This document shows, in pieces, positions 50,964-60,064 of a stretch of 60,064 bases of DNA (position 1 is the stretch's first letter; each line of letters opens with the position of its first letter). Under the pieces are notes generated by a model that worked only from the letters and a program-made list of their open reading frames with translations, was not told the origin of the DNA and did not search any database. This DNA is from Candidatus Absconditabacterales bacterium (GTDB lineage Bacteria > Patescibacteriota > Gracilibacteria > Absconditabacterales > Absconditicoccaceae). Both the position numbers and the translations under genes were made by a program. The stretch is taken from NCBI GenBank assembly GCA_937958645.1, contig CALGNI010000051.1, positions 1 through 60,064 on the forward strand, read 5' to 3'.

Positions 50964-51530
50964 TTACATCGCCACCTGACTCATCGGAACCTTCATCTTC
51001 TGATGGGTTTTTCCGTAATGTTTGAAGAGTTTTTTCGCTCCTCGATTTACTTGTTGATGATCTTGAAGGCGGAGTTTTCTTACCCAAGTCTTGATTTCGT
51101 TCTTAGTCCCTTCGATCTCAAGTACCGGTGGCATATCATCATAAAAATCTACGTCAAAGGCCGTGTTATCAATCATATAGGTCACTCTTATTTTTTCTTT
51201 GTACCACAGGCACTCAAATCCGAACATATGCAACATGAGTTTCCCAGCTTCTAGACTAGGCACTGCGATATTTTCTTCCAAACGTACTTTATGATTCTTC
51301 GATGCTATTTTTGTCTTGATGGTGATTTCAAATTTTTCACCTCCATATGATCTTAGTCTTGCTGTCTTTCCTTGTTTTTTCATCGTTCTGTCTTTGGTAT
51401 CAACATACCAATCACGTAGGTATACACTACCCTTTTTCACTGCTCCTGCTTTCTTCAACTTTCTTACCAACAATGGATAACTTACTCCCAAGATCTTAAT
51501 CTCAGTCTCTTTCAAAGATTCAATATTCAT
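50964..51530 (-). CDS. CYTH domain protein
   Basis: 188 aa of the CyaB/thiamine-triphosphatase superfamily, which binds triphosphates and two metal ions in a tunnel barrel. EIKILGV gives the ExExK-like start (degenerate: E-I-K), followed by ARLRSYG and ITIKTK. It may hydrolyse tripolyphosphate or inorganic triphosphate. No UGA in 11 glycines. The start MNIESLKE is chosen at 51530. TAG or TAA stop. Confidence 0.78.
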   Translation of the reverse strand: MNIESLKETEIKILGVSYPLLVRKLKKAGAVKKGSVYLRDWYVDTKDRTMKKQGKTARLRSYGGEKFEITIKTKIASKNHKVRLEENIAVPSLEAGKLMLHMFGFECLWYKEKIRVTYMIDNTAFDVDFYDDMPPVLEIEGTKNEIKTWVRKLRLQDHQQVNRGAKKLFKHYGKTHQKMKVPMSQVAM

Positions 51531-51689
51531 ACAAAAAAAAGATGTAAAAAAACACAAAAAATCGTGACGATTTCTAGAACTTTTTTATATTTTTATTTCT
51601 TATTTTTTGCTATTTTTTTAGCTGATCCTTATACTTTAGTATCTACTTGAAAACAAGTTATATCTATTTTTATATATTTGTCAATACCA

Positions 51690-52490
51690 ATGATAAACAA
51701 AAACATTGATCTTACAAAAATCGACACGCTACCGAAAGATTTTGATAAGGATCAAAAGAACAAGATTAAGAAAGAAAACATCAAACTCAATGCTAAGATC
51801 ATTGAGTACCAAAAGCAAATGTATGCTCAAGGTGAGTACTCTTTGCTCGTAGTGATGCAAGGGATGGATGCCTCTGGGAAAGACGGCGCTGTGCGTAGAA
51901 CCTTCCAAGGAATTAATCTTTCTGGAGCAAATGTGCATTCATTCAAGGTGCCAAGCAAAGAAGAATTTGCTCATGATTTCTTGTGGAGAATACACAAAAA
52001 TACTCCAGAAAAAGGAATGATTGGAATCTTCAATCGTAGTCATTATGAAGACCTCTTGGTCCCATATATCGAAGGATTTTTGGACGAAAAAGCTCTAGAA
52101 AAAAGAGCAAAACATATTAATAATTTTGAAGAACTCTTAGAAGACGAGAAAACAATCGTAATCAAATTTTACCTACATGTCTCACACGAACAACAAAAAG
52201 AAAGACTCAACGAAAGACTGACTAACCCACTCAAATACTGGAAACATGAAGATGGAGATTTCAAAAAATCTTCAAAATACGAAAAATTCATCGATGCCTA
52301 CCATCGAGTATTCGGGAAAACAAACACCAAGGCTGCACCACGACACGTGATCCAATCAGACAACAACCACGTCAAAGTAAATCAAATGTCAAAAGTAATC
52401 GTCGATGCCTTCGAAAAACAAATGAAGCTAGAATGGCCAGAGCTTGAGACAGATATGACTATTGTGGAGGTTCCTGGGGTGATGGAGTAG
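51690..52490 (+). CDS. Polyphosphate kinase 2 family protein
   Basis: 266 aa. Walker A GMDASGKDGAV (near residue 60), lid GIFNRSHYEDLLV (near 110), and PRHVIQSDNNHVK. PPK2 uses polyphosphate to phosphorylate nucleotides (or the reverse). Single-domain type. The ATG at 51690 is preferred to an in-frame TTG at 51678. All 12 glycines are GGN. TAG stop. Divergent from the CYTH gene. Confidence 0.95.
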   Translation: MINKNIDLTKIDTLPKDFDKDQKNKIKKENIKLNAKIIEYQKQMYAQGEYSLLVVMQGMDASGKDGAVRRTFQGINLSGANVHSFKVPSKEEFAHDFLWRIHKNTPEKGMIGIFNRSHYEDLLVPYIEGFLDEKALEKRAKHINNFEELLEDEKTIVIKFYLHVSHEQQKERLNERLTNPLKYWKHEDGDFKKSSKYEKFIDAYHRVFGKTNTKAAPRHVIQSDNNHVKVNQMSKVIVDAFEKQMKLEWPELETDMTIVEVPGVME

Positions 52491-52602
52491 TCGATCGGGG
52501 ATCGGAAAGCTAAAAGTAAAAAGCTAAAAGCTAAAATATTGTTTGTCATTCTGATGTATATCAGAATCTATCGAGATTTTTAATTTTATCTTGTATATAA
52601 AG

Positions 52603-52836
52603 ATGGAAAATCAAGTATTTTCACCAGATAGCCAAGAGGTAATAATGAAGATTTGTGAGTTTGAAGACAAAGTTGAAGAAGATGAACCATACAATGTTTT
52701 TCTTGAATTAACAAAAGAAACCGATCTAGATGGTGACATCGAATTTTCTCCTTGATCAACAAATAATAAGAAAGTAGCCTACTCAGCTGAGAAGCTATTA
52801 AGGAAGCTCTGAAATAGCTTATATTTTAAGAAATAA
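52603..52836 (+). CDS. Small acidic hypothetical protein
   Basis: 77 aa, Glu/Asp-rich, two UGA glycines, TAA stop. Not recognised. First of a run of small genes to 53850. Confidence 0.5.
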
Positions 52837-52845
52837 TTATATTTC

Positions 52846-53180
52846 ATGAACATGAGCAAAAAATGAATTGGCTTATTTAAGCTTCCTCGAGGAACCGTGA
52901 AAAATGAAATAATCGAAAATAATAAAAATTCTTTTCAATTCTTTAATTTTTCAGAGGTTCCTTAACTCTCCTACAAGATGAAAAACAAATACAAAGAATC
53001 TTCATCAAACACTTGAAGATTATTACAGACCAAGAGTATGACACTCTCTTAGACGAACTGAAAGCACAAGAAAACCATAGTAATCTTACGCAAGAATTGA
53101 AAAAGTATATTGGTGAATATATGCCAATTAAGGGAAAGGGAGTTAGTTCTTCTTTTTGAGCATCAATATATCTCAAATAA
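52846..53180 (+). pseudogene. Possible frameshifted small gene
   Basis: An ATG frame (52846-52965, 39 aa, KKGIGLFKLPRGTVKNE) ends in TAA, while an overlapping frame without a start (open from 52947) runs to TAA at 53178 with good coding character (IFIKHLKIITDQEYDTLLDE). A single slip would join them; alternatively they are two separate short genes. Confidence 0.4.
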
Positions 53181-53205
53181 CAGTTTTATACCTAACACCT
53201 CCTTA

Positions 53206-53850
53206 ATGCCCTTAGAACATCAGCATTACAAAGATTTCACAAGCAGTAATGATATTGATTGAAATGAATGAGCATATTACATGGCTGCTAATTCTTATTT
53301 AGATGAACTTACAATTGAACAAACCATTATTGAGAGCTTGCTCGCCAATGAAAAAACTCATCCAGATGAAATAAAAGAAAAAGTCGATACAAATGAAAGA
53401 AAAGTTAACAATACTCAAATAGTTAAAATTACTTGAAGTGAAGTTTTGATTGATAAATTGGAATCACTTTCTACCAAAATAGCAAGTCTCAGATCAGAAT
53501 TATTTACCTTATTCTTAAGAAAGAAGAATATAGAACTACACACAGCAATACAGCAAATTGAAGATCTGGTTGGTGATGTTTCAAAAGATAATGAGTTAAA
53601 ATTCACCAAATTCTTTAGGAATTCTCTTCACTTCAAAACCAAAATAATTGATAAGCTAAGTAATCTAAAAGCAGAAGTAGATGCCGCATGACTCTTCGAC
53701 GCAAGTTTGATAGAGAAGTATGAAAAAGCAAACAAAGAGGCGATACATATTTATAACACACAATCAAATATAGAAAAGATAAAGAGAGATTTAGGATCAT
53801 CATCGCTTGAGGATGACATATGGAATGATGCGGATTCATGGTTCAAATAA
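53206..53850 (+). CDS. Hypothetical coiled-coil protein
   Basis: 214 aa, long helices with heptad pattern in the middle (SLSTKIASLRSELFTLFLRKK), acidic start. Four UGA glycines; TAA stop. No TM or signal. Confidence 0.55.
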
Positions 53851-53936
53851 TGACATACAAGTCAACGCATAGCTTCCTAAAAATAAAAGATAGATTACGC
53901 TAAGTAATTTATAATTTTTCTTCGCAGAATTCAATA

Positions 53937-53964
53937 TTGACAATATATGTAAAAAGCATATCAT
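53937..53964 (+). promoter_or_regulatory. Candidate sigma70 promoter
   Basis: TTGACA, 16 bases, TATCAT, 35 bases before the ATG at 53999. Confidence 0.6.
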
Positions 53965-53998
53965 AATCCATGATTATTCACCAACAAAAAAAATCGAA

Positions 53999-54529
53999 AT
54001 GAAAAAATTACCAATATTGATAGCGATATCTTCTGTAATCGTATTACTCATTACTGAATCCTACATAACACAAAATAAAAGAAATAAAACAAAAATAGAG
54101 ACACTTAGTTCAGATCGTGATTCTTTATCAGCAAAACTTCGTGAATTGGAATCGATTAGTGAAATGAAGATCTTTGACTTAGAAAAGACTATCGAATTAC
54201 GTGATTACACTCTAGATAATCACAGAGAAATCAGTTTTACTAAAGAGAGTTTATTGCTTTGGTCTATAGAGGCTATGGCACTAGATAAGGAATACGCCAA
54301 ATTACTAAAAAATTATCAAGATGACATCCAGGCAATAAAACAACAACTTAGAACTCCTAAAATCGGTTCTCCCGCATTCTTTGACAGTGAAGAAATGATG
54401 GAAATATTTAGTGGAAGACAGGTAGAAATTAACGTTAAAATTAAGAAACGAAATTCAATATTCACCCTTGATAGCCTAAATATAGAAAATCGAAAGAAAG
54501 AACTAACGTTAGATTTAGTAAAAAAATAA
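53999..54529 (+). CDS. Membrane-anchored coiled-coil protein
   Basis: 176 aa: TM helix (residues about 4-20), then a coiled coil (IETLSSDRDSLSAKLRELES) and a mixed end domain. Not recognised. No UGA, only two glycines. TAA stop with terminator 28 bases on. Confidence 0.6.
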   Translation: MKKLPILIAISSVIVLLITESYITQNKRNKTKIETLSSDRDSLSAKLRELESISEMKIFDLEKTIELRDYTLDNHREISFTKESLLLWSIEAMALDKEYAKLLKNYQDDIQAIKQQLRTPKIGSPAFFDSEEMMEIFSGRQVEINVKIKKRNSIFTLDSLNIENRKKELTLDLVKK

Positions 54530-54556
54530 GAAAATATTAATTTTCTTACCTACATA

Positions 54557-54592
54557 AAGAGCTCAGGTCAAATGACTTGAGCTCTTTTTTAT
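54557..54592 (+). terminator. Rho-independent terminator
   Basis: AAGAGCTCA / TTGAGCTCTT stem with an inner GGTCA/TGAC extension, then six Ts. Confidence 0.9.
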
Positions 54593-54702
54593 TGAAATCA
54601 TTCTCCGTCAAGTAGCAACTAAACCTCAAAAATTGCCACGCGTAAGGACAAGACGTACCATTGTCCCTATTATCGTAAATAAATTGACCCCACCTCACGC
54701 AG

Positions 54703-54809
54703 ACGCAAAATGATTACCGTCGAAGCAAGCTTCGCAGTATCCTTGGTGGAAATTGTTTTTCTTTACTACGAAGCAAGCTTCTTGGTAATCTTTCTTCGAA
54801 ATATTGCGT
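54703..54809. repeat. Repeat family C, inverted pair
   Basis: Outer ends ACGCAAAATGATTACC and GGTAATC...AATATTGCGT are complementary, and two internal CGAAGCAAGCTTCG-type palindromes face each other. Half a copy lies at 15283. Around it, 54593-54919 holds no gene; 54850-54880 repeats the 3' end of the Na/Pi gene. Confidence 0.75.
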
Positions 54810-54919
54810 CGCTACTCACTTTATTTTCTATTTTTTACTTTCTATTTTCTACTTTAATAGCTTCCTCAACCTCCCTCACCATTACTTTTAGTTTCATAAA
54901 GATCGTTTTTACGTGTTCT

Positions 54920-56119
54920 TTACATCGATACTATTTTTTCATATCAATCTAGTCAATCTAATACAGTAACTCATGGAATTTCTTTTTGGGCATCGCTCAG
55001 AGCTTGCCCGTACTTTGATTCATAAAGCTTTCATTCAATACTTCGGTCTATCTCGGTATTGGAAGAATACCAATAATAAATCGTTTTTTTCTTTTGACGT
55101 CGAGCATTGAAACAGACAGTTTCATATGCAAATCAAATATCTCTCCATCATGTCATCACATGCTTGATTCACGTATCAGCAATATATCGTTTTTTTGCGT
55201 TACGAATTCTTTCATTAATTTTTCCCTCTCTTTGTACTTGAGAGAAGAGATAACTCTCCTCAAAGTATGTCATATACCTACTTAATGTCTCAATACTGAC
55301 TCATAAAATATTTTTTATTTTGGTAAGACTCATTTGCTTGCCGTTCCTCTCCAACAGAAGTAAAAATAAGTCCTTCACTACTTGTTTTTCTCTTACATTA
55401 TGCGCAATTAAAATATCCTTGTTTATAATATCTTGTACGATTTCTTTAATAACTTCTGGATTTTTTGTTAATACATATTCTGGAATTCCACCATCTCTCA
55501 TATACTCTTCAAAATACTCTTTTCTTAAATGTCTATCTGCTGGTCAAATATCTAGTCAACGGAACGTTACATATTCATTAAAATTGAGTGGAAATACTTC
55601 TATAGTTGATGTTCTTCATGTAAGGAAGGCTTTTTGATCAACAAGTACTGAAGATTGAGAGCTTAATGCTATGATTTGAGTATATCATAGATCTGCAATA
55701 TTTTTCAGTTGTTGATGATAATCTGACATATAAGTGATTTCATCAAATATCATCACAAGTGGATCTTGTGTTTTCAATTTCAAATATCATCTTACTTCAT
55801 TAATTATCTCAAATAATGTATAGGTTTGCAGTAAATAATGGTCACATGAGATAAAACAAAACTTTCTTGGGTCTTCTCATTGTGCTATTTGTTCTTGTAC
55901 CCACATTTTTGTCAGCGTCGTCTTTCATACTCTCCTCATTCACACAAGAAGAGTTATCGGCATAATATCGACCATACTGTTTATTTTTGAGAGGTATTCA
56001 TCCCTTTGAGTAAATTCTCAAAGAGAAACACCATCTCGATGTAAATTATATTGCAATATAGTAGATAACATGTTTTGATACCAAATGAGATAAATGCAAT
56101 TATCCTTTGATACAATCAT
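54920..56119 (-). CDS. AAA family ATPase with DUF4143 domain (second copy)
   Basis: 399 aa. Walker A GMRRVGKTTLTK (about residues 63-74), Walker B LVMIFDEITYM (near 125), LSSQSS sensor, EVFPLNFNEYV, then DUF4143 with KRYIADTGIKHV and a C-terminal EIDRSIEGKLYESKYG. The same family as 9610-10833 but only distantly alike. About 15 UGA glycines. An inner start (MLSTILQ) is also possible. TAA stop. Confidence 0.87.
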
Positions 56120-56215
56120 AAGAAAAAATATTTATTTAGCAAGAAAAAAAACAATCCCCACGCTCCGCTCGCAATGACAACTGCATTTCTTCCTTTTAGA
56201 TTTTCGCTTTTAGCT

Positions 56216-57733
56216 TTACTTAATCGCTTCCTCAACCTCCCTCACCATATTGATCAACGAGGCACTATCTATATCGCTATCATCGCTGTCTTTTCCGAGT
56301 GTAGCGAGCGTTTGTATATGTCTGGTATAATACGCGTCTAGCATCGCTCCATAGCCCTCAGCGGAATCTGGCGACGAAACATAGCCAGATACGGCGTCTT
56401 TTATCATGGCATAGAGCTCTTGGTACTCAGTTCTTTTGTCTGCTTTGAGTGCGGTGATACTGTGGGTTACGTTCTTGATATGTTTTCCTGATCTTAGGAT
56501 CTGGACGACTTCTTCCTGGAGTCCTTGTTCAACACTCGCTGGAGCATCTAGGACTGAGAAGTATTGGAGGATCTTGTCTGCCATGACCTGGATATTGTCA
56601 TATGATGCTTCATGATCGATCTTGGTATAGTCATCAGTAAATGGTGCTTTGATATAGTCTAAGACACGAGTATTGAGCGTTTGAATATCTCCCTGTACTG
56701 CAGTAATATAACTCTCCACATCAAGCTGCGTTGCTAGTGACGGATCCATCTCATCGATGGTAAGCGCTGTTTGCGTATCTGCCTTGTCTGGGATGATTCT
56801 TTTTACTAGAGCAGTAAATGGCTTGATAAACGGTGCAAATAACAATGCCGTGAAGACGTTGAAGATCGTATTGAGGATCGCGTTCGCGAAGACCGGGTCT
56901 TTTTCTATATCTATGATATATCCTGTCAACTTAATAAGTTGCCAAAACAGCGCAATCCCTATCAACGCTGAGATCACGTTGAACAATACTTGGGCTATAG
57001 AAAGCTGTCTCTTAGATACTGCTCCACCTAGTGAGGCAATCACTCAGGTCATCGTGGTTCCGATATTGGATCCCATCACGATCGCAATAGATGCGGGGAA
57101 AGTGATAATATTCGAAGCCAAAGCAGCAAAGGTCATCACTGACATCGCACTACTAGACTGAATCACTAGCGTTACAATCACTCAGATAAGCCCAAATCCT
57201 CGCAAAGACATATCCCTATATGCAGCCAAGTCGAAACTTGCCTTCAATGCATCTACACTGTCTTTCATAAATCAGATACCGATAAACAGCAATCCGAATC
57301 ACACAAGCAACTTCCCTATTCGTTTGAGTTTTTCTCTTTTTGAACCAAGTAAAATACATATCCCTCACACTCCGATAATCGGAAGAGCGAAAGCAGAGAT
57401 CTTGAACGCACCAAATCCTAGGTATGACACCAAAATACTACTCACGGTCGTCCCGATATTGGCTCAGATAATCACTCAGATACTATTTTGTAGACTTATC
57501 AATCCTGCTCACAAAAATCATAATAACAATAAAGTTACCAACGAACTACTTTGTAATACTGCCGTCACTACCGTCCCCATACTCAAGGACTTGACTGAGG
57601 TATTGGTATATTTTTCTAGATAATATTTCATTTTATTTCCAGCGAGAGCCTTGATCCCATCTTCAAAGGTCTCCATACCAAAAAGCAGGAGTCCGATTCC
57701 TGCCACTAGCATCCAAATATCAAATGATTCCAT
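56216..57733 (-). CDS. Na/Pi cotransporter family protein
   Basis: 505 aa. Two inverted-repeat membrane halves, each with the QSSS signature (LQSSSLVT near residue 62; IQSSSAMS near 190), then a PhoU-like helical cytoplasmic domain (about residues 290-505). It imports phosphate with sodium. About nine UGA glycines in the membrane half, none in the tail. TAA stop. 27 bases after the VTC gene stop on the same strand. Confidence 0.93.
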
Positions 57734-57760
57734 GTTTTTCTATGATACAAAATGAAAGGT

Positions 57761-58621
57761 TTATTTTTTGATCAATTTCTTCAATTGAGTTGTTTGGAAC
57801 TTCTTGAGTTGTTTTCTTGAGGCCTTAGTCACTGAAAGATTACTATACATAATTGTTTTCACGGTATCAATAGTGTTTTTAAAACGACCCCATTCTTTCA
57901 CATTTCCTAGGAAATAATTCCCAAGACAGTATTTACTACAAGGTTTACTTGCTATCAAATTGAATTGATCAAAGATCTGCTTGGTTGGTGAATCTTTTGT
58001 TTCTGCCTTAAATTCTACGATTACGAGATTGTTCATCTCAAACTTTTGATTCCCATTTCTTACTTGTTCAGTAGAGACATTGAAATCAATAGTGATTTTT
58101 TCTGCTGTAGATTTGTGAACCAAGGTACATCTTTGGTAACTAGTTCTAAGCGATGGAAAGACAAGTTTTTCAAATGCTTCGCCATATAAAGACTTATGAA
58201 CATCATTCATAAACTCATATGCTGTAGTATCTAGCACTCCATGCTGGGCCACATCGATATCATATCTAAACTTACGCATTACATTCCCTTTCTTTTGTTT
58301 AAATTCAAAATACGACAACCCACTTTCCAGGTAATGCCTCGTTCTCATCTTGATCCTAGCAAGATCTCCGTTGTTGTGAGCATGATAGAACTCAAGATCT
58401 TGTGTATCCATATAGATATTATCATAAGAGAAGATCTTTTCTCCCCCTATTTCCAAGATCTGAAAATCTTCTTGTAACATCTTCAACAACTCACCAAGCT
58501 CTTCCTCATGAATCAAATACTTAGATTCGATTCTATTCATCAATGACGCCTGGGCATTCAGTTGATTTAAGGTAATCGCAGCGAAATTCTGCAATACATC
58601 TTGATATGTTGTTTTGTTCAT
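57761..58621 (-). CDS. VTC domain protein (polyphosphate polymerase type)
   Basis: 286 aa. RIESKYLI, IYMDTQDLEFYHAHNNGDLARIKMRTR, and YFEFKQK give the basic tunnel residues of the VTC catalytic core, which makes polyphosphate from ATP in yeast and some bacteria. No SPX domain. All 12 glycines are GGN. It precedes the Na/Pi gene by 27 bases, so phosphate import and polyphosphate synthesis are likely one operon. TAA stop. Confidence 0.88.
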   Translation of the reverse strand: MNKTTYQDVLQNFAAITLNQLNAQASLMNRIESKYLIHEEELGELLKMLQEDFQILEIGGEKIFSYDNIYMDTQDLEFYHAHNNGDLARIKMRTRHYLESGLSYFEFKQKKGNVMRKFRYDIDVAQHGVLDTTAYEFMNDVHKSLYGEAFEKLVFPSLRTSYQRCTLVHKSTAEKITIDFNVSTEQVRNGNQKFEMNNLVIVEFKAETKDSPTKQIFDQFNLIASKPCSKYCLGNYFLGNVKEWGRFKNTIDTVKTIMYSNLSVTKASRKQLKKFQTTQLKKLIKK

Positions 58622-58812
58622 TGTTTTTGTTTTGGGATAAGTAAAGAGTCTCTATTGAATTCTTTGAGAATTCTAACACCCTAAGTATATCCAGACGAAG
58701 TGCTTTTGTCAAAAATTTGAAGTAGTGGAGAAATCGAAGGTATTGACTTTGTTGGCATATTATGTAACTTCACATAGACAGATACATTAGAAAAATCAAA
58801 AATAAAATCACA

Positions 58813-59370
58813 ATGGCTGAACCAACATTAATTAACAAAATAATTACATCATTTACAAAACTGGAAAACAAAAGTTATCTAGAAGATGATCTAGAAGAAA
58901 ATCTAACGTTATATAAAAACATAAAAGAAATACTTAGTGGATGCAGAGAAGCAGGGTACTTACGATCAGAAATTAAAAATAGCTCTCACTATCTGAGAAA
59001 TCAAATTATTAGTCAACTTCAAGATAAAACAAAAAGCTTCAATCAAGAATCAGATATTGAAGAACTCAATCTGCATATGTGTCAAATGAGCAACTTTAAT
59101 TGTTATGGTATTGGTGATGGAACATCTGCTTCTGAACCAGCGAATTTGATGTTTATGATCCTAGAAACGGAATTAGAAAAACCAAAAGATGAAAGGAAAT
59201 ACAAAAACGAACAGGTGTATACATACTTGAGCAATATAATAGCTAGAAACATGAGTTCAGAAATTAAACAAAAAAGTCTCGAATTGTTAAACAAGTATGC
59301 AGGGAAAGAAGCCAGTTCATTTAAAGGTAATTGGAAACATTATAATAATTTAGTTTCTCCAATAAATTAA
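58813..59370 (+). CDS. Hypothetical protein
   Basis: 185 aa, soluble, helical; not recognised. No UGA. Its upstream ATTGACTT...GGCATATTATGTAA block resembles that of the next gene, and its terminator is nearly the same. TAA stop. Confidence 0.55.
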   Translation: MAEPTLINKIITSFTKLENKSYLEDDLEENLTLYKNIKEILSGCREAGYLRSEIKNSSHYLRNQIISQLQDKTKSFNQESDIEELNLHMCQMSNFNCYGIGDGTSASEPANLMFMILETELEKPKDERKYKNEQVYTYLSNIIARNMSSEIKQKSLELLNKYAGKEASSFKGNWKHYNNLVSPIN

Positions 59371-59394
59371 TCATCATTTTTCACGAAAACAAAG

Positions 59395-59424
59395 CCCGAA
59401 AGAGAAATTCTCTTTCGGGTTTTC
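59395..59424 (+). terminator. Rho-independent terminator
   Basis: CCCGAAAGAGA / TCTCTTTCGGG perfect stem with an AAT loop, then TTTTC. Confidence 0.9.
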
Positions 59425-59464
59425 GATTACTCTAATGGGAAATCATTTTGAGAAATCAATACGA

Positions 59465-59490
59465 TTGACTTAGTAGGTATATTGTATAAT
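59465..59490 (+). promoter_or_regulatory. Candidate promoter
   Basis: TTGACT then TATAAT after a short 14-base spacer; the -10 is preceded by TTG. It lies 43 bases before the ATG at 59533. Confidence 0.4.
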
Positions 59491-59532
59491 CTTATGGAGT
59501 GAAAATTAAAAAAATTAACAAAAATACAACTT

Positions 59533-59874
59533 ATGAAAAAATTTAACAAAAAATTCTTAATAGAGTTCTGTTTGATGCTTGGTATTCCTTTAGCTGTATA
59601 TGTACTAACTAAGAGCTTTTCATCTCATGAATTTGCAAAAAAAGCATATGACATATCTATGTTTGCAGGATTCACTGGGTTTATTGTTGTAACTCTTAGA
59701 GATATAGACAATTTCACAGATCAATTGCTAAGATACGTAACCTACATCTTCTACGGATTGACAGTTATGCTTATGTTAGCTACAGGTGGATTCTACTATG
59801 GTATTGTAATGGCAATATCATTTATACTTATCAGGAAATTAAAGAGTTGGTCCGATAAGGAATACCCCCCATGA
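59533..59874 (+). CDS. Small membrane protein ending at TGA
   Basis: 113 aa with three TM helices (about residues 8-25, 40-56, 66-98). Not recognised. The frame meets TGA at 59872, 22 bases before a strong terminator. With TGA as Gly it reads through the hairpin with no stop before the window end. All its glycines are GGN. Either this gene still uses TGA as stop (recent arrival) or it makes nonstop messages. Confidence 0.5.
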   Translation: MKKFNKKFLIEFCLMLGIPLAVYVLTKSFSSHEFAKKAYDISMFAGFTGFIVVTLRDIDNFTDQLLRYVTYIFYGLTVMLMLATGGFYYGIVMAISFILIRKLKSWSDKEYPP

Positions 59875-59895
59875 TCCTTACTTATGTTTAAATCA

Positions 59896-59929
59896 AAAGC
59901 CCGAAAGAGAAATCTCTTTCGGGCTTTTG
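59896..59929 (+). terminator. Rho-independent terminator, near copy of the one at 59395
   Basis: AAAGCCCGAAAGAGA / TCTCTTTCGGGCTTTT perfect stem; T-runs on both strands, so it may serve genes on both sides. Confidence 0.9.
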
Positions 59930-60064
59930 ACGAATCAAGACTTTTTGGGTGCATAAGCCAATTCGGTTCATCGTCATCCGATTTCATACGTGAGAACTGA
60001 TGCTTCCTTAGATTCTGCTCTACCTTCTTGATCAAATTACATAAACTGACTTTCTCATATCACC
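59930..60064. other. Right edge, unresolved
   Basis: A minus-strand frame (FDQEGRAESKEASVLTYEIG...LAYAPKK) looks partly coding but is preceded by TAA and has no start here. It may be the end of a gene broken by a slip or a chance frame; the window stops before this can be settled. Confidence 0.2.

Overview
This is AT-rich bacterial DNA in which UGA is read as glycine (genetic code 25). Read with the standard code, most conserved genes here break at TGA. Read with TGA as Gly they become full-length, and TGA falls on invariant glycines: the FtsK Walker A loop, the RsmG SAM loop, the glycine between the first two RlmN cluster cysteines, and the tRNA-binding part of release factor RF1. All but one of the complete genes end in TAA or TAG. 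The window carries RF1 (prfA), which reads UAA/UAG, and shows no RF2. This points to Gracilibacteria or Absconditabacteria (SR1) of the Patescibacteria/CPR; I cannot separate the two from this window. All coordinates below use code 25.

Layout. 0-8.4 kb (envelope and secretion): RND permease, sortase, RNase P RNA, SecG, peptide-type solute-binding protein, M50 protease. 8.5-16.7 kb (information genes with insertions): RF1, an AAA/DUF4143 ATPase, an SPFH protein, DnaA, a RelE-type toxin-antitoxin pair, RlmN. 16.8-18.8 kb: an operon of unrecognised small genes ending in a strong terminator. 18.9-29.7 kb: TRM11-like methylase and S41 protease; YraN; PSP1, TPR and AlaRS-editing proteins; AI-2E exporter with RnpA; RsmG. 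29.9-34.5 kb: FtsK and a TolA-like Ala/Lys/Glu repeat membrane protein. 34.5-37 kb: HAD phosphatase, short DnaX, and a noncoding RNA candidate of about 500 nt with its own promoter and terminator. 37-46.4 kb: UPF0489-like protein, Dus, FtsL/RsmH, SLH and helix-hairpin-helix surface proteins, GatB, RdgB, NusA. 46.5-60 kb is accessory: exported proteins that never use UGA (a beta-rich barrel-like protein, an M57-like lipoprotein protease), a phosphate/polyphosphate set (CYTH, PPK2, Na/Pi cotransporter, VTC), a second DUF4143 ATPase, and several unrecognised small genes.

How it fits together. The core genes cover translation (RF1, RlmN, RsmG, RsmH, GatB, Dus, AlaRS-type editing), replication and division (DnaA, DnaX, FtsK, FtsL), transcription (NusA), and RNA processing (both RNase P subunits). 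Accessory and core genes differ greatly in UGA use, from 17 of 22 glycines in one ATPase to 0 of 21 in an exported protein, which suggests different ages or expression levels. At least four dispersed noncoding repeat families fill the gaps. There is no rRNA, tRNA, insertion sequence or CRISPR array in the window.
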